Origin: Chamaea fasciata | Taxonomy: Eukaryota > Chordata > Aves > Passeriformes > Sylviidae | DNA: 64,000 nt | NCBI GenBank assembly: GCA_029207755.1 | Contig: JARCOQ010000005.1 | Location: 52,541,563-52,605,562 of the forward strand | Direction of reading: 5' to 3' | In this document: piece after piece, positions 60,970 through 64,000 of the stretch | Layout of the letters: every line of letters starts with the position of its first letter | Numbering within the stretch: the first letter of the stretch is position 1 | Made by a program: the position numbers and the translations under genes | Notes under the pieces: model-generated | Told to the model about the DNA's origin: nothing | Database searches by the model: none | What the model saw: only the letters and a program-made list of their open reading frames with translations

Positions 60970-63900
60970 TTCTCAGAGGCACCGAGCACGCACAGCTTCC
61001 CTCTGCTTCGAAATCAGGCCATCGTAGAATCATAAATATATAATATTACACTCCTATGATATTATGAGTAGAGAGCAGGAGAGTTAAATGCATGCATTGA
61101 GGAGAGGCAAATTACATGTAAAGGGCTTTACCACACAACTGCAGAGCGATTCTCAAATGAAAAAAAAATTCAAATCCTTACAAGAATAAATTCAATTCCT
61201 GCTCGCATGTTTCCCATATCGCCTGCTAGGCAAGAAAGCGTGCTGGATATCGAGCAACAATTAGTGGAGTTACATCTGGGTTTGGTACACATGGTGACTT
61301 ACTGCTGATCAAACAGCATCTGAAAATCCCGAGCTGGAAAATACCCATTCTGGACACGAAAATTGTACCTTGCACATTTCTTCCAGGTCAGGATGAAACA
61401 GACAGCCCTGGGAAATGTTCTGCAGGAAATAAAAGGAGCCACGGAGCTCTACACACGGTCCTGAATGACCGAGCAGGGCCAAACTCGCACACAGGCTCTG
61501 CCCGGGGCAGGGGGTCCCCTCGGCTGCCCTCGCCGAGAAGTTCCTGTGCTCTGGGCAGAGGCTCAGAACCCCAAAACTGGACCTGGAAACCTTCCCCCAC
61601 AGTTTCCATTGCTGGCAAAACATATGTATTTATCTCGAAAGTTTGCATTTTGACATGTCAGCGGTTTTGCAACAATATAAATGTGCTTGAGAAATTTTTG
61701 ATCGGCCTAATGGTTAAGGACCTATTAGGAGGTGGAGAACATATTCACAATCAATTCACTTATTCAGATGCGTGAATACAAGCTTAGAAAAGTAATTACA
61801 GGCACCTTTTTTTGGAAATCTTGAGGCTGTGTGGTTTCCCCATGGGAAATATGAGTAATAAATTCCTACTTAAAAAAAAAAAAAAGAAGAAAGAAAAAGA
61901 AAGAAAATGTGCTATGCATTGTTCTTATTTATTTTTCTCTTTAATATTAAAAATTGGTGATTAAATATTCCAGGTGAGACAAGGGTGGCTGGATGCAAAT
62001 CCTTAATTTCAACTGTTCTTTAAAAGAACAAGCAAAAAGATTTGACATTGGTAATTTAGATCTTCTTTTCACTTTTTAAATTTTAGTTGTCTTTCGAAAG
62101 AGAAATGGGTTTTTCTATTTTGGTGAACATGTTAACAGAAATCACTTGAACAGTATTAGCAGATCTGGATATTTTGATTTTTCAACTCAGAGTTAACATT
62201 GTATCTACAGAGTTAGCATAATATCTATACACATTAAATACATGTGGTTTAGGTTTGAAATATTTTATTAAAAAATTAATTTCTCACCCTCTTGTTACAA
62301 AATGGTGAATAGTACTTGACATTTTTACCTATTTATGATTTGCATCAAGTTCTCTTGATATGAAAATTGACATTCAATTAAAATTTATTTGAGGTCATTT
62401 AAAATTGTTCATTAAAACAATCTTAAATATGCTTGATGCATTTCGAAAGTATCATTGCATTTTAAAATATTTTATGAAATAACTGAAATAATGGCCTGCA
62501 GAAGGGGAATTAAATTGGAAGCTTCTGGTAGCCATGGCTTTGACAGTCTTAGAGAACGCAGATCTTATCCTCTCACACTTGGGTTTAGCTGTAGATTGAC
62601 AGAGGAAAATAGGCAATCTTGTTTTTTCTTCTCTAATGTTGATTTTTCAGCTTTAATAGTCCTTAACTGAACTACTCAAATGGATTGAAACAAAGAAGAT
62701 ACTCACCCTGCCTGCAAAAGAAACTGCAGTTCTCAAAAAAAATTGCTTTCCTGCATCAGTTGCATTCTGTTCCATCTGCTTAGCCAAGGTCTTCAGTCAG
62801 GTTGGTGGCGTCACCTTCCAAAGCTCAGGAACAGTGAACATCTCTTTGTGTCAATTGAAGAGGTGTAGACAACAAAATGTTACTTGATTTTTTTTTTTTT
62901 TTAATGATGAATATTTTGGGGAAGATATTATGGAATAAGGTTGTCCAGCAAGGAAAGTATTTGTAGGGATTTTGACCAAATTCTGGCATATTGAAGCAAG
63001 GGACCCCTAAATATTACCTTGGGTTGTACAGATTGTTACTTCAGGGTGGAAGGGCCTATATAACTGATTTTTGAATTATTCGTTTTGAAGACAGAAAATG
63101 CTCTATGTGAGCACTTAGGTAGCAACAGACAAAAATTAATTTCAACTGATAGGGAAGGAAATGATCCCCTTATCTGAAGTGAAAGGCAGTTGGGCAAATG
63201 AAATTCAGACAATCACTGGGGAACGCAGAAATAGATAATAAATGTAAACCTGTAAAAAAGTGCATCATTTCAGCTGAATTTTTGTACTTGATTTGGCTTC
63301 TTAATGGTTGGCAATTATTTATGTGTAGTTTAAATTAAACCTGTGCTTTAAAACCATCCGTTAAATGAACAAATCCAGCCTGATTTAGGGTTTGTTTTTT
63401 TTTTAATGTTTCTTGAGCAGTTGGATTTTTACAGATAAGAGTTAGTGCAGACTTCTGTCAGCACAGTGTCACAGCAGAAGAGGAGCAGTAGACCACTGCT
63501 GAGTGACAGCCTACAGCTCTGAAATGTGCCATCCATCCTCCTGTAGGTTCTTATTTCCCCATGCCCTGTGCTTGTGTGACATGTCAGACTTGCTGCACAC
63601 GCCCTGCCGAGCCCGTCTGTGCCTGTGCGCTCCAGCCTGCGCTTCCCAAGTCTGACTCACGCTCCGACGGTGCTTTCCCGATCAGATGGAATGCACGTGT
63701 GCAAGGAACAGCTGATCTACATAGTCTGGGTGGTCTTCGCCAGGTCATGAGGATGTGCGGAGTACCTGAGCTCTGAGATGTGTCTGTACGTCCACGAAAC
63801 CTGGAGAAATACGGAGGAACTCCAGCTTGTGCCTGAGCATGGTTATCACATGGACAGAGCGATGTATTGTCCAGGAATCGTAAAGACCTGTTCCTCAGGC

Positions 63901-64000
63901 AGTGGAACTTCACACTGCTGACACATTGCTAACACACACACACACACACACACACACGCAAATAAAAGTTTACAGGGTTTTTTTGCTAAATTTTACATCT
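60970..64000. other. Upstream flank without recognised gene
   Basis: Mostly AT-rich unique DNA with a purine-rich tract at 61871-61906 and an AC repeat at the end. A patch of higher GC with scattered CG dinucleotides lies at about 63560-63800, but with no frame or signal I can identify. Confidence 0.6.
63932..63957. repeat. AC microsatellite
   Basis: Thirteen AC units near the window end. Confidence 0.95.

Noticed and set aside
59961..61043. 360-codon plus-strand open frame, and a 233-codon frame at 60326-61027
   Set aside because: They lie in the CpG island, where GC-rich DNA has few stop codons and several frames are open at once. The translations are Pro/Arg/Gly/Ala-rich with no domain, and one begins in the microsatellite.
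1..64000. CRISPR arrays, operons, prokaryotic mobile elements, tRNA or rRNA genes
   Set aside because: The window is clearly vertebrate. No spaced direct-repeat array, and no tRNA or rRNA sequence I could recognise by eye.

Overview
This is a vertebrate genomic window, almost certainly avian. It is mostly AT-rich non-coding DNA, with six small spliced coding exons spread over about 46 kb. Several CR1 LINE copies have the typical bird CR1 3' end (a short ATTCTATG / ATTCTGTG-like terminal motif). No prokaryotic, viral or CRISPR-like system was seen.

The only protein-coding gene I can support is MPPED1 (metallophosphoesterase domain containing 1), on the minus strand. Its complete coding sequence can be assembled from six exons: 48335-48486, 43149-43330, 30296-30521, 10900-11015, 6288-6401 and 2700-2818. 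All internal junctions have GT/AG splice sites and the phases match at every join. The result is a 302-residue protein with an intact metallophosphoesterase metal-binding set: D73/H75, D94, N125-H126, H221, and H260/H262 in the GHIH motif. Residues such as the intact GHIH motif identify it as MPPED1 and not its paralogue MPPED2.

Layout from high to low coordinates, following transcription. 60970-64000 is upstream flank with no gene seen. About 59340-60960 is a strong CpG island, the probable promoter and 5' untranslated exon region, with two good minus-strand donor sites (59742 and 60291). 48598-59741 is a long first intron containing a 100-N assembly gap. The first coding exon carries a short 5' leader with two small upstream ORFs. 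Introns 2 to 6 follow, carrying CR1 fragments and microsatellites. The stop codon is at 2700-2702, and the 3' UTR probably continues toward coordinate 1 with several AATAAA candidates.

Six CR1 pieces were recognised with varying confidence. Five lie on the plus strand, antisense to MPPED1. The longest (about 18585-20256) is a decayed copy with a large internal deletion. The long open frames inside the CpG island and the CR1 copies are compositional or relic frames, not genes. I found no convincing undescribed system. The items most worth checking are the 5' leader uORFs, the alternative first exons, and a cruciform-prone AC/AT/GT palindrome inside the CpG island.
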